Counted from the stretch's first letter, positions 1 through 8,399 are shown. The stretch: 64,000 nucleotides of DNA from Azonexus sp. (GCA_031277255.1 JAITMS010000123.1:22815-86814), one strand, 5' to 3'. Made by a program: numbers and translations. The notes: a model not told the origin generated them from the letters alone.

Positions 1-152
1 ATTTCATCGGCCAGCGCCTGGGCGTCGCCAGCGCCGTCGGTCAGCGCCCCGATCAGCCGGGCCAGGGTGACGCCGCCCTGGGCGATCAGGTCGCCGTGGG
101 CGTTGAAGTAGTCGAAATACTTGCCCTCTTTGGGCATCAAGGCAGCAAACAT
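1..152 (-). CDS. DUF47/PhoU-like phosphate transport regulator, 5' part only
   Basis: The minus strand opens with an ATG at 152 and reads without a stop to the window edge, giving the first 50 residues (MFAALMPKEGKYFDYFNAHG...). The start, with the MPKEGKYFDYF segment, is typical of the DUF47 family, helical PhoU-like proteins usually encoded beside a Pit-type phosphate transporter. The rest of the gene and any pit partner lie outside the window. It is divergent from crcB. No strong Shine-Dalgarno is seen ahead of the ATG. The family assignment rests on the short N-terminal pattern only. Confidence 0.7.
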   Translation of the reverse strand, partial: MFAALMPKEGKYFDYFNAHGDLIAQGGVTLARLIGALTDGAGDAQALADE

Positions 153-265
153 GATGGTCGCGTCGGGCTTTTGTCGAGGAAACCTCAATTTTAGCATCGG
201 CGGCTTGCTGCCGTCGGCGCAGTTTTTCGGGAATGGTCGGCAGGCTATTGCTAGAATCCGCCGTC

Positions 266-289
266 GGGAGCTTGCGGCAAGAGCCTCCC
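266..289 (+). promoter_or_regulatory. Leader hairpin ahead of crcB
   Basis: GGGAG-CTTGC pairs with GCAAG-(AGC)-CTCCC to give a ten-pair hairpin with one bulge, about 20 bases before the crcB start codon. A TAGAAT hexamer at 252-257 could be a -10 element, but no matching -35 is seen. The hairpin does not resemble the fluoride riboswitch consensus. A role is possible but unproven. Confidence 0.25.
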
Positions 290-310
290 GCCCTCGGAGA
301 AGGAGAAAAC

Positions 311-697
311 ATGGGAAGCGGATTTGTCGCGGTCGGTTGCGGCGCTGTCCTTGGCGCCTGGTTGCGCTGGGGGCTTGGCGTTCTCCTCAATCCGCTGTGG
401 CTGGGCGTGCCGCTCGGCACGCTGGCGGCCAATGTGATCGGCGGTTATCTGGTCGGCGTCGCCGTCGGCCTGTTTCATCTTCATGCCGATCTCTCGCCCG
501 TCCTCAAGTTGTTTGTCATCACCGGCTTTCTCGGCGGGCTGACGACCTTTTCGACCTTTTCCGCCGAAGTCGTCGAGCGCCTCCTGGCCAACCAGCCGGG
601 GCTGGCGATGGGCCTTGCCGCGCTGCATCTGGCCGGTTCGCTGACGGCGACCTGGCTCGGTCTGGCGACCGTCGGGGCGACCCGCATCTGGGCCTGA
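311..697 (+). CDS. crcB: CrcB/Fluc fluoride ion channel
   Basis: 128-residue, four-helix membrane protein of the CrcB (Fluc) family, which exports fluoride as a dual-topology dimer in the inner membrane. Family hallmarks are present: an Arg in the first helix (GAWLRWG), GTLAANVIGGYLVG with the conserved Asn, and the GFLGGLTTFSTFS segment that lines the pore and the central Na+ site. The start is the ATG at 311, preceded by an AGGAG-type site (ggagaaggagaaaac); an in-frame extension to 233 lacks a ribosome site. It stands alone, divergent from the DUF47 gene. Length is normal for the family. Confidence 0.93.
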   Translation: MGSGFVAVGCGAVLGAWLRWGLGVLLNPLWLGVPLGTLAANVIGGYLVGVAVGLFHLHADLSPVLKLFVITGFLGGLTTFSTFSAEVVERLLANQPGLAMGLAALHLAGSLTATWLGLATVGATRIWA

Positions 698-870
698 GAC
701 GCCTGCGGCAGCGGGTATTGATGGCGTATGGGAAAGATTTTGAACAGACTCTAACGACGTGGGGCAAATTTGACGCTGCTTTTGGAAAATTGTGATGAAG
801 GACGATGCAAAGCACTTTTGAGTGCTAGAATAACGAATATGTTGTTTTTGTCATATAATTTGTCTTCTTT

Positions 871-3870
871 ATGAAAAGTGGGCTTTCCTGGCGTTTAGGC
901 GGCGGGCTGATCGCCGCCATCTTTGCCAGCCTGATTGCTTGGGTCGGCTTCGACCTGCAACAGTCGCGGGAACGCGAACTGGACTCGGCCGAGCATCTCG
1001 GCAATACGCTGACAAGTTTGCTTGAAGGCCATTTCCTCGCTTCCACCCGGCAGATCAACCAGCAGCTTCTGGTGATCACCACACAGTTTCAGACGGCGGT
1101 GCTGGAACGCCAGCCCCGGTCTGTGCTGGAAGCCGAATTGCGCCGCCACAAGGTGGGCTTTCCCGAACTGGCGAGTTTTCGTATCGCCGACGTCAACGGT
1201 AACTATCTGTACGACGCCAGCGGCCACTTGTCGACCGCCAATATTGGCGATCGGGATTATTTCATTCGCCTGCGCGACGGCAAAAAGACCGATCTCGTCA
1301 TCTCGCCCCCGATCGTGTCGCGGGTCAGCGGCGAGACTGTAATCGTCTTTGCCCGCCGCCTCGAGGACAATCACGGCAATTTTGCCGGGATCGTGGTGGC
1401 GACGCTGGGCGCCGGTTACTTTGAGCGTTACTACCAGAGTATTGAAGTCGGGCCGGGAGGCACCGTGGCGCTGTGGAGCAGCGACATGACCCTGTTTGCC
1501 CGCTGGCCGCAAGGGCTGAAACAGGAGCTGCGCCTGAGCCACAGTCAAATCCCGGCCCTGCTGGCGGCGGGCAACAAGATCGGCGCCTTGCGCGACACCT
1601 CCAAGATCGACGGTCAAGAGCGGGTCTACAGCTACCGGCAGGTTGACGATCTGCCCCTGGTTTTTGTCGTTGGCCTGTCTGAAACCGAGGTGCTGGCCGA
1701 GTGGCGGAGCCGGGCCGTCGTCTACGGCATCCTCGGCTTTGCCTTGCTCGCCATGTCGCTGGCGATGGCACGTTTGTGGCTGCGCCGCTACCGCGCCATC
1801 GAGGCCCTGAGCGAGCAGATGAGCCGGGCTTACGAAGAAAAAACGCGTCAGTCGCGCGCCCTCCTTAATTCGGTTCCCGACATGGCCTGGCTGCTCGACA
1901 ACGAAGGGCGCTTCCTCGCCGTCAACGAAGCCTTCTGTCAATCCCTGGAGCGGTCGATGGCGGAGATCATTGGCCGTACCGTTGCCGATCTTTTTCCGGA
2001 AGATGCCGAGCGCCTGCGCCAGGCGCAACTGGAGGTCTACCACCGGGGCGAGCGGGTGCGCCTGCTCGGCTGGTTCACGATCAAAGGGCAGAAACGGCCG
2101 CTCCAGTTCACGCGCACGCCGGTCTATGACGAGGCGGGCAAGTTGACCGGCCTGGCTGGCGTCGCCGCCGATCTGACCGAGCATTTCGCAGCCGAGGAGC
2201 GGCAGCGCCTGATTACGCACTTTTTCGACTACGGCAGCGAAGCCATGCTGATCCTTGATAGCGAGCGCCGGGTGCTGACCATCAACCGCATGTTTACGAC
2301 CATGACCGGCTACGAACTGGCGGACGTAAAAGGCCAGCGTCCAGGGTCGAAAGCCATTGAATTCAGAAATCAGGCGATTTACGAAGAGGCCGTGACAGCC
2401 ATGCTGGCCGCCGAGGAATGGCGGGGCGAATTACGGCTGATCTGCAAGGACGACATCGTGCTGCCGGTTGCCTGCCGGATTTCGGCGATTCGCAACGAGA
2501 CGGGCGAGCCGGTCAACTGGTCGGTGTTTCTGACCGATCTCAGCGAGCGCAAGGCCGCCGAGGCGCACATTGATTTGCTGACGCATTTCGATTCGCTCAC
2601 GGCCTTGCCGAACCGCCAGGGATTTTCCCGTTTCATTGACGAGTGGCTGGCGGCTGACCGCCAGGGCCTGTTGATGCTGATCGACCTCGACGACCAGTTG
2701 AACCGGATCAACGACGCTTTCGGCCATGCCGCCGGGGACGCCGTCCTGCATCAGATGGCGCTGCGCCTGGGTCGCTCGCTCGGTGAAAACCACATGCTGG
2801 GACGGCTTGGCGGCGATCTCTTTGCCGTTCTGCTTGATGAAAAGAAGCTGCCGGACAACCCCGATACTTTCATCAAGCGGCTGCTCGACAATCTGGCCCA
2901 GCCGATCAAGGTTGAAGACAGCGACATCGTGCTCAGCCCCAGCGCTGGTATTTGCCGCCTTTTCGTCGACGGTAGCGAGGTCGCCGTCCTCTTGCAAAAT
3001 GCCGACGCCGCGCTGCACCAGGCGCGCGCGATGGAGCAGGGCAACTTCCGCTTCTTCTCGACTGACATGAATCTGCGCATGGCCGAACGCCTGCGCCTTG
3101 AGAGCGCCCTGCGCGGCGCGCTGGCGCGCGGCGAACTGGAAGTGTATTACCAGCCGCAGGTTGATCTCCACAACGGCCAGATTGTCGGTTTTGAGAGCCT
3201 TTTGCGCTGGACGCACCCGGAGTTGGGCGCCATCTCGCCGGTCCGCTTCATCCCGGTTGCCGAAGAAAGCCGCCTGATCCTGCCGATCGGCGCCTGGGTG
3301 CTGGAAGAAGCCTGCCGCCAGAACAAAGCCTGGCAAGAAGCGGGCATGTCGCCAAAGGTCGTGGCGGTGAACCTCTCGGCGGTCCAGTTCCTCGGCGCCG
3401 ACATCGTCGGGCTGGTCAAGGGCGCGCTCGAACGGACGGGCCTTGCCGCGAGGTATCTCGAACTGGAAATTACCGAAAGCGTCCTCGTCGAAGACCCGGA
3501 GCGCGTCGTGCGGCTCCTGGACGCGCTCAAGGTGGTCGGCGTCAACATCTCGATTGACGATTTCGGCACCGGCTATTCGAGCCTGGCCTATCTCAAACGC
3601 TTTCCGATCGACAAGATCAAAATCGACCGCACCTTTGTCCGCGATCTCGAAACCAGCGCCAACGACGCGGCCATCGTCCGCATGGTCATCGGCATCGCCG
3701 CCGAACTCGAACACCAGGTCATCGCCGAAGGCGTCGAGGCCGAAGGCCAACTCGAATTCCTGCGCCAACTCCGCTGCGACGCCTACCAGGGCTTCTACTG
3801 TAGCCCGGCAGTCCCGGCCAGCCAGATTCCGGGACTGGTCGCCGCCCGTCAACCCGTGCCGTCAGCTTGA
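871..3870 (+). CDS. Membrane Cache-PAS-PAS-GGDEF-EAL cyclic-di-GMP protein
   Basis: 999 residues. Order seen: TM helix (about 10-29), a periplasmic double-Cache-like sensor (about 30-280), second TM (about 283-303), two PAS domains (about 330-440 and 450-560), a GGDEF domain (about 565-730) and an EAL domain (about 740-990). The GGDEF signature is GGDLF (residues 647-651), so diguanylate cyclase activity is doubtful. The EAL motif reads ESL (775-777), but downstream catalytic blocks are intact (ELEITES, SIDDFGTGYSSL, KIDRTFV, AEGVEAEGQ). It is probably a c-di-GMP phosphodiesterase with a regulatory GGDEF. The ATG at 871 has no clear Shine-Dalgarno; a TATAAT lies at 854-859, so the start is the least certain part. 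Confidence 0.9.
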   Translation: MKSGLSWRLGGGLIAAIFASLIAWVGFDLQQSRERELDSAEHLGNTLTSLLEGHFLASTRQINQQLLVITTQFQTAVLERQPRSVLEAELRRHKVGFPELASFRIADVNGNYLYDASGHLSTANIGDRDYFIRLRDGKKTDLVISPPIVSRVSGETVIVFARRLEDNHGNFAGIVVATLGAGYFERYYQSIEVGPGGTVALWSSDMTLFARWPQGLKQELRLSHSQIPALLAAGNKIGALRDTSKIDGQERVYSYRQVDDLPLVFVVGLSETEVLAEWRSRAVVYGILGFALLAMSLAMARLWLRRYRAIEALSEQMSRAYEEKTRQSRALLNSVPDMAWLLDNEGRFLAVNEAFCQSLERSMAEIIGRTVADLFPEDAERLRQAQLEVYHRGERVRLLGWFTIKGQKRPLQFTRTPVYDEAGKLTGLAGVAADLTEHFAAEERQRLITHFFDYGSEAMLILDSERRVLTINRMFTTMTGYELADVKGQRPGSKAIEFRNQAIYEEAVTAMLAAEEWRGELRLICKDDIVLPVACRISAIRNETGEPVNWSVFLTDLSERKAAEAHIDLLTHFDSLTALPNRQGFSRFIDEWLAADRQGLLMLIDLDDQLNRINDAFGHAAGDAVLHQMALRLGRSLGENHMLGRLGGDLFAVLLDEKKLPDNPDTFIKRLLDNLAQPIKVEDSDIVLSPSAGICRLFVDGSEVAVLLQNADAALHQARAMEQGNFRFFSTDMNLRMAERLRLESALRGALARGELEVYYQPQVDLHNGQIVGFESLLRWTHPELGAISPVRFIPVAEESRLILPIGAWVLEEACRQNKAWQEAGMSPKVVAVNLSAVQFLGADIVGLVKGALERTGLAARYLELEITESVLVEDPERVVRLLDALKVVGVNISIDDFGTGYSSLAYLKRFPIDKIKIDRTFVRDLETSANDAAIVRMVIGIAAELEHQVIAEGVEAEGQLEFLRQLRCDAYQGFYCSPAVPASQIPGLVAARQPVPSA

Positions 3871-3888
3871 GGCGGGCAACTCCCACCA

Positions 3889-3963
3889 CCCGTTCGTCCT
3901 GAGCTTGTCGAAGGACGGTGCGGAGAGAGAATTTATCGAAGGGACAAGCTCAGCCCGAACGGG
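3889..3963. repeat. Dispersed inverted-repeat element, copy 1
   Basis: CCCGTTCG-(TC)-CTGAGCTTGTC at 3889-3909 is the inverse complement of the segment at 3943-3963 except for two bases, making a 21-bp-arm hairpin around a 33-base loop. A closely related copy is at 11707-11794. It sits between convergent genes and could act as a transcript end. The core GAGCTTGTCGAAGG is a motif I recognise as dispersed in many proteobacterial genomes. Confidence 0.75.
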
Positions 3964-4005
3964 AGTGGAGTGTAAGCATTTGAGTGAAAACCGTCCTAAT
4001 AGCCC

Positions 4006-4635
4006 CTAACCCAGCAACGCCGGATTGAGCGTATAAATGCCGGTCAGGCTGGCTTCGGCCAGAATGTGACCGGCCATTGCGGCGCGGACTTCCGGGCCGC
4101 CGAAGCGGCCGGTCAGCGGCAGCCGCTCAAGGTCGAGGGCATACACGGTAAACACGTAGCGGTGCGGGATTTCGTCATTCCACGGCGGGCAGGGGCCGTC
4201 GTAACCGTAATAGTCGCCGCGCATGTCGTTGTCGCTGGCGAACCAGTCGGTGTAGCTGTTGACGCCCTGACGACTGCCATTCATCGCTGGTGCGCCGGAT
4301 TTGCCGCGCGGCGTGATGGCGTGGCTGTATTCTCCGGCGGCAATGGCGCTCAGCGTGGCGGGCAGGTCGATCAGAACCCAGTGGAAAAAATCGACGCGCG
4401 GCAGCGAGGCCGGCACGCTGCGCCCTTCCTGATTGACATCGTCGCCCTGGCTCGGCACGTCGGGGTCGTGGCAGATGACGGCAAACGAGCGCGTCCCGGC
4501 GGGCGCGTCCTGCCAGGCCAGTTGTGGATTGAGATTTTTGCCGAGGCAGACGTGATGGGCCGGATCGGGATTACAGAAAGCGTAGTCGCCGGGAATCCGT
4601 TGGCCGTCGGTGAAGCTCTCACTGGTCAGACGCAT
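4006..4635 (-). CDS. YbhB/YbcL-family PEBP-like protein
   Basis: 209-residue member of the bacterial phosphatidylethanolamine-binding protein family (YbhB/YbcL, Raf-kinase-inhibitor-like fold). Seen: the ligand-pocket blocks NLNPQLAW, AVICHDPDVPS and FFHWVLIDLP, and the later GYDGPCPPWNDEIPHRYVFTVYALD, which carries the family's GPxPP...HRY pattern. The family binds small ligands; its physiological role in bacteria is not settled. I chose the ATG at 4635 because AAGGAG lies 8 bases upstream; the ATG at 4641 is only 2 bases from it. The gene starts just downstream of murJ on the same strand, so co-transcription is likely. It converges with the 871-3870 gene. Confidence 0.85.
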   Translation of the reverse strand: MRLTSESFTDGQRIPGDYAFCNPDPAHHVCLGKNLNPQLAWQDAPAGTRSFAVICHDPDVPSQGDDVNQEGRSVPASLPRVDFFHWVLIDLPATLSAIAAGEYSHAITPRGKSGAPAMNGSRQGVNSYTDWFASDNDMRGDYYGYDGPCPPWNDEIPHRYVFTVYALDLERLPLTGRFGGPEVRAAMAGHILAEASLTGIYTLNPALLG

Positions 4636-4649
4636 CGCCATCTCTCCTT

Positions 4650-6206
4650 TCAGTCGGCGGCCCGGCGTCTGAAATCGCGCAGACGAAAGCCAAGCAGCCA
4701 GAGTGTCGCAAAATAAGCCGTGGCCCCAAGCGGCGCCAGCCATGAAAGGTGGATTGTCCGGTCGAGCGCGTTCTTTTGCAACCAGGCGCTTTCCTCGCCC
4801 ATGCCGAACCACAGGGCGACGGCCATGACGGCGACGGCGGCGGCCAGTTTGAGCAAAAAGGACGGCCAGCCCGGCAAGGGCGCGTAAATGCCGTGACGAC
4901 GCAAACCGCGATAGAGCAGCGCGGCGTTGAGACAGGCGGCGAGGCTGATCGACAACGCCAGACCGGCATGGCCAAGCTGACAGCCGAAGATGAACACGGC
5001 GTTCATCAACTGTGTGGCGAACAGCGCCACCAGCGCGATGCGCACCGGCGTCCGCACATTTTGCCGGGCGTAAAAACCGGGAGCCAGCACCTTGACCAGA
5101 ATCAGCCCGGTCAGCCCGACGGCGTAGGCGACCAGCGCCTGACGGGTAGCGAGGACATCGGCTGCCGAAAAAGCGCCGTGATAAAACAGGGTGGCAATCA
5201 GCGGCGCCGCCAGGAGCGCCAGACCGACGGCGGCGGGAAGCGCCAGCAGCAAGGTCAGGCGCAGGCCCCAGTCGAGCAGTCTGGCGTATTCCTGCCCGTC
5301 GCCCCTGGCGTGGCAGCGCGACAGCGAGGGCAGCAAAATGGTGCCGAGCGCCGCGCCCAAAAGGCCGGAGGGAAACTCCATCAGGCGGTCGGCGTAATAC
5401 AGCCAGGACACGCTGCCGTGGGCGAGAAAAGAAGCAAACACGGTATTGATGAGCAAACTGACCTGGGCGACCGAGACGCCAATCAGCGCCGGCCCCATCA
5501 GCGCGACGATGCGGCGGACGCCGGGATCAGCCCAGGCCGCCCGCCAGTTGAGCCGCAGACGCGGCAGCATGGCGATTTTTTTCAAGGCCGGAATCTGTAT
5601 CGCCAGTTGCAGCAAACCGCCGAGAAACACCGCCCAGCCAAGCGCCAGCACCGGCGGATCGAAATACGGCGTGGCGAACAAAGCCATGCCGATGAAGGCC
5701 AGATTGAGCAGCGTCGGCGTCAGGGCGGGCAGCGCGAAGCGGCTCCAGGTATTGAGAATGCCGCCCGCCAGCGCCACCAGCGACATGAACAGAATGTAGG
5801 GGAAAGTGATGCGGGTCAGCGCCACCGTCAATTCAAACTTGCCCGCGTCGGCGCTGAAACCGGGTGCCGAAATCCAGACCAGAAACGGCGCGGCGGCAAT
5901 GCCGATGGCCGTGATGACGAACAGCGCCAGCGACAGCACGGTGGCGACGTGATCGACCAGACGGCGCGTTTCTTCGGCGGGCGCGTTATTCTGGTACTGC
6001 CCCAGAATTGGCACGAAAGCCTGCGAAAACGCCCCTTCGGCAAACATCCGCCGCAACAGATTGGGCAGCTTGAAGGCGACAAAAAAAGCATCCGTCGCCA
6101 CCCCCGCGCCAAAAGCGCGGGCAATCACGAAATCGCGGACAAAACCGAGAATCCGCGACAACAAGGTCATGGCGCTGACCGTGGCAAGAGCGCGCAGAAG
6201 GTTCAT
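4650..6206 (-). CDS. murJ: Lipid II flippase MurJ
   Basis: 518-residue polytopic inner-membrane protein of the MurJ/MviN family, which flips the peptidoglycan precursor lipid II to the periplasmic face. The N-terminus ([25 protein letters not shown], with the charged Arg pair) followed by [30 protein letters not shown] is diagnostic. Length is normal (about 510-520). The ATG at 6206 lacks a strong ribosome site but matches the family N-terminus. In many proteobacteria murJ neighbours rpsT; here the upstream neighbour is a divergent tRNA-Thr. The PEBP-like gene follows 14 bases downstream. Confidence 0.96.
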   Translation of the reverse strand: MNLLRALATVSAMTLLSRILGFVRDFVIARAFGAGVATDAFFVAFKLPNLLRRMFAEGAFSQAFVPILGQYQNNAPAEETRRLVDHVATVLSLALFVITAIGIAAAPFLVWISAPGFSADAGKFELTVALTRITFPYILFMSLVALAGGILNTWSRFALPALTPTLLNLAFIGMALFATPYFDPPVLALGWAVFLGGLLQLAIQIPALKKIAMLPRLRLNWRAAWADPGVRRIVALMGPALIGVSVAQVSLLINTVFASFLAHGSVSWLYYADRLMEFPSGLLGAALGTILLPSLSRCHARGDGQEYARLLDWGLRLTLLLALPAAVGLALLAAPLIATLFYHGAFSAADVLATRQALVAYAVGLTGLILVKVLAPGFYARQNVRTPVRIALVALFATQLMNAVFIFGCQLGHAGLALSISLAACLNAALLYRGLRRHGIYAPLPGWPSFLLKLAAAVAVMAVALWFGMGEESAWLQKNALDRTIHLSWLAPLGATAYFATLWLLGFRLRDFRRRAAD

Positions 6207-6314
6207 CGGAGCGGGTCAGGTTGCCTCGGCGGCGGTGAAAAGGCTACAATTCTACGCCTGTCGCCGCCATTGACCGGAAAATCAGCGTCATCCCCCAGTA
6301 ATAACGCGGCCCGC

Positions 6315-6390
6315 GCCGGAATAGCTCAGTTGGTAGAGCAGCGCATTCGTAATGCGAAGGTCGTAGGTTCGACTCCTATTTCCGGCACCA
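6315..6390 (+). tRNA. thrW: tRNA-Thr (CGU anticodon)
   Basis: Complete 76-base cloverleaf: acceptor GCCGGAA/TTCCGGC, D arm GCTC...GAGC, anticodon loop TTCGTAA giving anticodon CGU (reads ACG), T arm GTAGG-TTCGACT-CCTAT, encoded CCA at 6388-6390. It closely resembles E. coli thrW, including the G-A pair at 27-43. thrW-type tRNA genes are known integration sites for phages and islands, which fits the accessory genes just downstream. Confidence 0.97.
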
Positions 6391-6407
6391 ATAAAATCAA
6401 GCAATCA

Positions 6408-6438
6408 GGCCAGCCTGAAAGGGTTGGCCTTTTGCTTT
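6408..6438 (+). terminator. Rho-independent terminator after tRNA-Thr
   Basis: GGCCAGCC (6408-6415) pairs with GGTTGGCC (6422-6429), with one G-U pair and a 6-base loop, followed by TTTTGCTTTT. It lies 18 bases after the tRNA and ends that transcript. Confidence 0.75.
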
Positions 6439-6575
6439 TCCGGCTTCGTGTACCTCCTGTGTACCTCGCGGTGGTCAATACTTCCACGGGAAGCCACCAA
6501 ACAAAAAACCGCCACGAGAGCGGCAGGTGTCAAATGGGCGTTGACATAAGTGCGTGATTCACTCACCATAGTGAC

Positions 6576-6869
6576 ATGAGGACAATCGTTGAACTACCCG
6601 CATTTACCAAACAGGCGATGGCAATCTGGAACGAATCCGAGTATGAAGTCTTCACCTTTTGGCTGGCGAAAAATCCTGATGCGGGGGACCTCATTCCCGG
6701 TGCGAAAGGCGCTCGAAAAGTGCGATGGGGGCGGGCGGGCAGTGGCAAAAGCGGCGGTGTGCGCGTGATTTACTACCATCTTGCGGCGCGTGAACTGGTA
6801 GTCTTGGCGGCGATCTACGCCAAATCCGACAAGGAAAACATGCCTGCGCACGATATTAACAAACTGTAA
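6576..6869 (+). CDS. RelE/HigB-type toxin of a type II toxin-antitoxin pair
   Basis: 97-residue basic protein matching the RelE-like HigB toxin family (mRNA interferases acting at the ribosome). Seen: N-terminal LPAFTKQAMAIW, the KNPDAGDLIPGAKGARKVRW block, RAGSGKSGGVRVIYYH and a C-terminal LAAIYAKSDKENM strand with Lys residues. The antitoxin-like HTH gene follows after 16 bases, toxin first, which is the higBA order. It sits downstream of a tRNA in what looks like an accessory patch. No obvious Shine-Dalgarno precedes the ATG at 6576. Toxicity cannot be judged from sequence. Confidence 0.85.
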   Translation: MRTIVELPAFTKQAMAIWNESEYEVFTFWLAKNPDAGDLIPGAKGARKVRWGRAGSGKSGGVRVIYYHLAARELVVLAAIYAKSDKENMPAHDINKL

Positions 6870-6885
6870 ATATGAAGGAGCAGCC

Positions 6886-7239
6886 ATGAAGAAAAAACCA
6901 ATCATCGACCTAAGCGAATTCGCCGACCTCGACGTGGAGGCGGTTGCGGCGGCCTGCGAGGCGGACGAAGGCTGTCCTATCCCCGGCTTGCGCGAGTCGC
7001 TTGGACAGTTGAAGAGGGGCGAGATTGGCCGCGTCACAACGCCGGAACAAATCCTGTTGCGAGAAGCGCGGAAGGCAACAGGTCTGTCGCAAAGCGAATT
7101 CGCCCAACGCATCGGCACACCGCTATCAACTTTGCGCGGCTGGGAGCAGGGGCGCTTTTCGCCGCCCGGCGCGGTCAAAGCACTGGTGACATTGATCGCC
7201 AGACATCCGCAATGGGCCGACGAGTTGGCCGTCGCCTGA
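6886..7239 (+). CDS. HigA-type HTH antitoxin/repressor
   Basis: 117 residues. The C-terminal half (about 53-90) is an Xre-type helix-turn-helix: EQILLREARKATGLSQSEFAQRIGTPLSTLRGWEQGR. The acidic N-terminal half (LSEFADLDVEAVAAACEADEG) is probably the toxin-binding part. The start ATG at 6886 follows a good site (atgaaggagcagcc). As in HigBA systems, the protein should neutralise the upstream toxin and repress the operon; that role is inferred from pairing and HTH. It converges with the LysR gene. Confidence 0.85.
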   Translation: MKKKPIIDLSEFADLDVEAVAAACEADEGCPIPGLRESLGQLKRGEIGRVTTPEQILLREARKATGLSQSEFAQRIGTPLSTLRGWEQGRFSPPGAVKALVTLIARHPQWADELAVA

Positions 7240-7283
7240 TGCATCACACGGCCCGCCGGTATTGCTCGATGGCGTTCAACGCG

Positions 7284-7305
7284 CAGGCGGCGCTAGCGCC
7301 GCCTG
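7284..7305. repeat. Perfect 22-bp palindrome between convergent genes
   Basis: The ten bases CAGGCGGCGC are followed by TA and their exact reverse complement GCGCCGCCTG, so the 22 bases are self-complementary. It lies between the antitoxin stop and the LysR stop. The plus side is followed by an A-rich run (aaaagaaaaa), not T, so it is not a normal terminator in the + direction. Function unknown. Confidence 0.6.
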
Positions 7306-7393
7306 AAAAGAAAAACCCGCCACGGGGACGGTCTGAGCGCCGCAGTCTTTATCGGCTGGGCGTCGTCTTGGCGGGATTGCCGCGCCGGTTGCG

Positions 7394-8296
7394 TCATTCC
7401 TCCGCCTGCTGTTCCCGAAATGCCCGAATGACCGCGAGAAAGGCCTGAAGGATCGGCGATTGGTCTTCGCTGCGGTAGATGCAACTGATGTCTACGGTGG
7501 CGAATGACGCATCCATGAAGGGGCGGTAGATGATGCCCGGTAGTTTGAGCGTGGTCGCGGATTTGGGCACGAGGGTGATGCCGAAACCGCCAGCGACCAG
7601 CGCGAGGCCGGTCACGGCGTCGCCGACGATTTGCGAAATTTCCGGTGTGAAGCCTCTGGCGCGGCAGAGTTCGACGATGTGATCGACGAAATTCGGTCGT
7701 CCGCTCGCTGGAAACGCCACCAGCGGGTATTTGGCCAGTTCCATGAAGGAGACGGGCTGTTGCTCGCTCAAGGGGTGACCTTCGGCATTGACGGCAAGAA
7801 AGAGCGGCTCCTGGGCGATCAGTTCGCTGGAGAGATCGGGCTGCGGGGCGAGCATCCGGTTAAAGCCGATGGTGATGCGCTTTTGCCGTAGCGCCTCGAT
7901 CTGTCCGTTTTTGCCGAGGGCATGAATCACCACCTTGACATCCGGGTGTGTGTCACGAAAACGTTGGAGCAGCTTGGGAATCACGTCGAGGATGCCGGTG
8001 CCGAAAATGCCGATGTCGAGCCGTCCCAGCTTCCCTTGCCCGGCGCGTTTGGTGCGCTCGACGGCTTGTTCGACGAGGGAGCGGATATTGCGCGCCTCGT
8101 CGAGAAACAACTCCCCGGCCTGGGTCAATTCGACGCCGCGCGGCGTGCGGATGAATAGCTGGACGCCGAGTTCTTCTTCCAGTTGATGGATCTGCCGTGT
8201 CAGCGGCGGCTGGGAGATGTGCAGGCGCAGCGCGGCGCGGCCGACGTTCTGTTCTTCGGCGACGGCGATGAAGTATTTGAGATGGCGGAGATCCAC
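7394..8296 (-). CDS. LysR-type regulator, CatR/BenM-like
   Basis: 300-residue LysR-family activator: winged HTH at 1-60 (MDLRHLKYFIAVAEEQNVGRAALRLHISQPPLTRQI), then the two-lobed effector domain. The N-terminus resembles the CatR/CatM/BenM/ClcR subgroup, which senses muconate or aromatic acids. The start is GTG at 8296, with GGAAAG just upstream. It is divergent from the DUF1302 gene, and the intergenic DNA holds a palindrome matching the subgroup's ATAC-N7-GTAT site, so autoregulation and control of the divergent operon are likely. The inducer is unknown; a meta-pathway intermediate is plausible given the neighbours. Confidence 0.9.
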   Translation of the reverse strand: MDLRHLKYFIAVAEEQNVGRAALRLHISQPPLTRQIHQLEEELGVQLFIRTPRGVELTQAGELFLDEARNIRSLVEQAVERTKRAGQGKLGRLDIGIFGTGILDVIPKLLQRFRDTHPDVKVVIHALGKNGQIEALRQKRITIGFNRMLAPQPDLSSELIAQEPLFLAVNAEGHPLSEQQPVSFMELAKYPLVAFPASGRPNFVDHIVELCRARGFTPEISQIVGDAVTGLALVAGGFGITLVPKSATTLKLPGIIYRPFMDASFATVDISCIYRSEDQSPILQAFLAVIRAFREQQAEE

Positions 8297-8333
8297 GGCT
8301 TTCCAAAAATTCGAGTATAGAAAATTTCCATAT

Positions 8334-8350
8334 CATACTCGTAGAGTATG
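8334..8350. promoter_or_regulatory. LysR-type operator (ATAC-N7-GTAT)
   Basis: CATACTC-GTA-GAGTATG is a perfect palindrome with 7-bp arms. It contains ATAC-N7-GTAT (8335-8349), the known recognition pattern of BenM/CatM/CbnR-type regulators, and the general LysR T-N11-A pattern. A third half-site GAGTAT is at 8313-8318, between the palindrome and the lysR start. The centre (8342) is about 63 bases upstream of the start predicted from the candidate promoter at 8371-8399, close to the usual -65 position. Confidence 0.7.
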
Positions 8351-8370
8351 GAGATTGTTGTTACATGGTA

Positions 8371-8399
8371 TTGGACGGTCTTGACCGGCCTGCATAAAT
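8371..8399 (+). promoter_or_regulatory. Candidate promoter of the DUF1302 operon
   Basis: TTGGAC (8371-8376), a 17-base spacer, then ATAAAT (8394-8399) preceded by an extended -10 TGC. The -35 is a poor match, as expected for an activator-dependent promoter. Its spacing from the LysR palindrome is the main support. No sigma-54 (GGCAC-N5-TTGC) site was found here. Confidence 0.3.

Noticed and set aside
153-310. Fluoride riboswitch upstream of crcB
   Set aside because: Looked for the crcB-motif pseudoknot pattern; only a simple hairpin at 266-289 is present.
4749-6557. Plus-strand open frame of 602 codons across murJ and the tRNA
   Set aside because: It runs through a tRNA gene and antisense to murJ; Gln/Arg-rich shadow.
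7316-7375. Large-loop terminator of lysR (CCCGCCA/TGGCGGG with T-rich end on the minus strand)
   Set aside because: The arms are only 7 bp and about 46 bases apart; too weak to list as a terminator.
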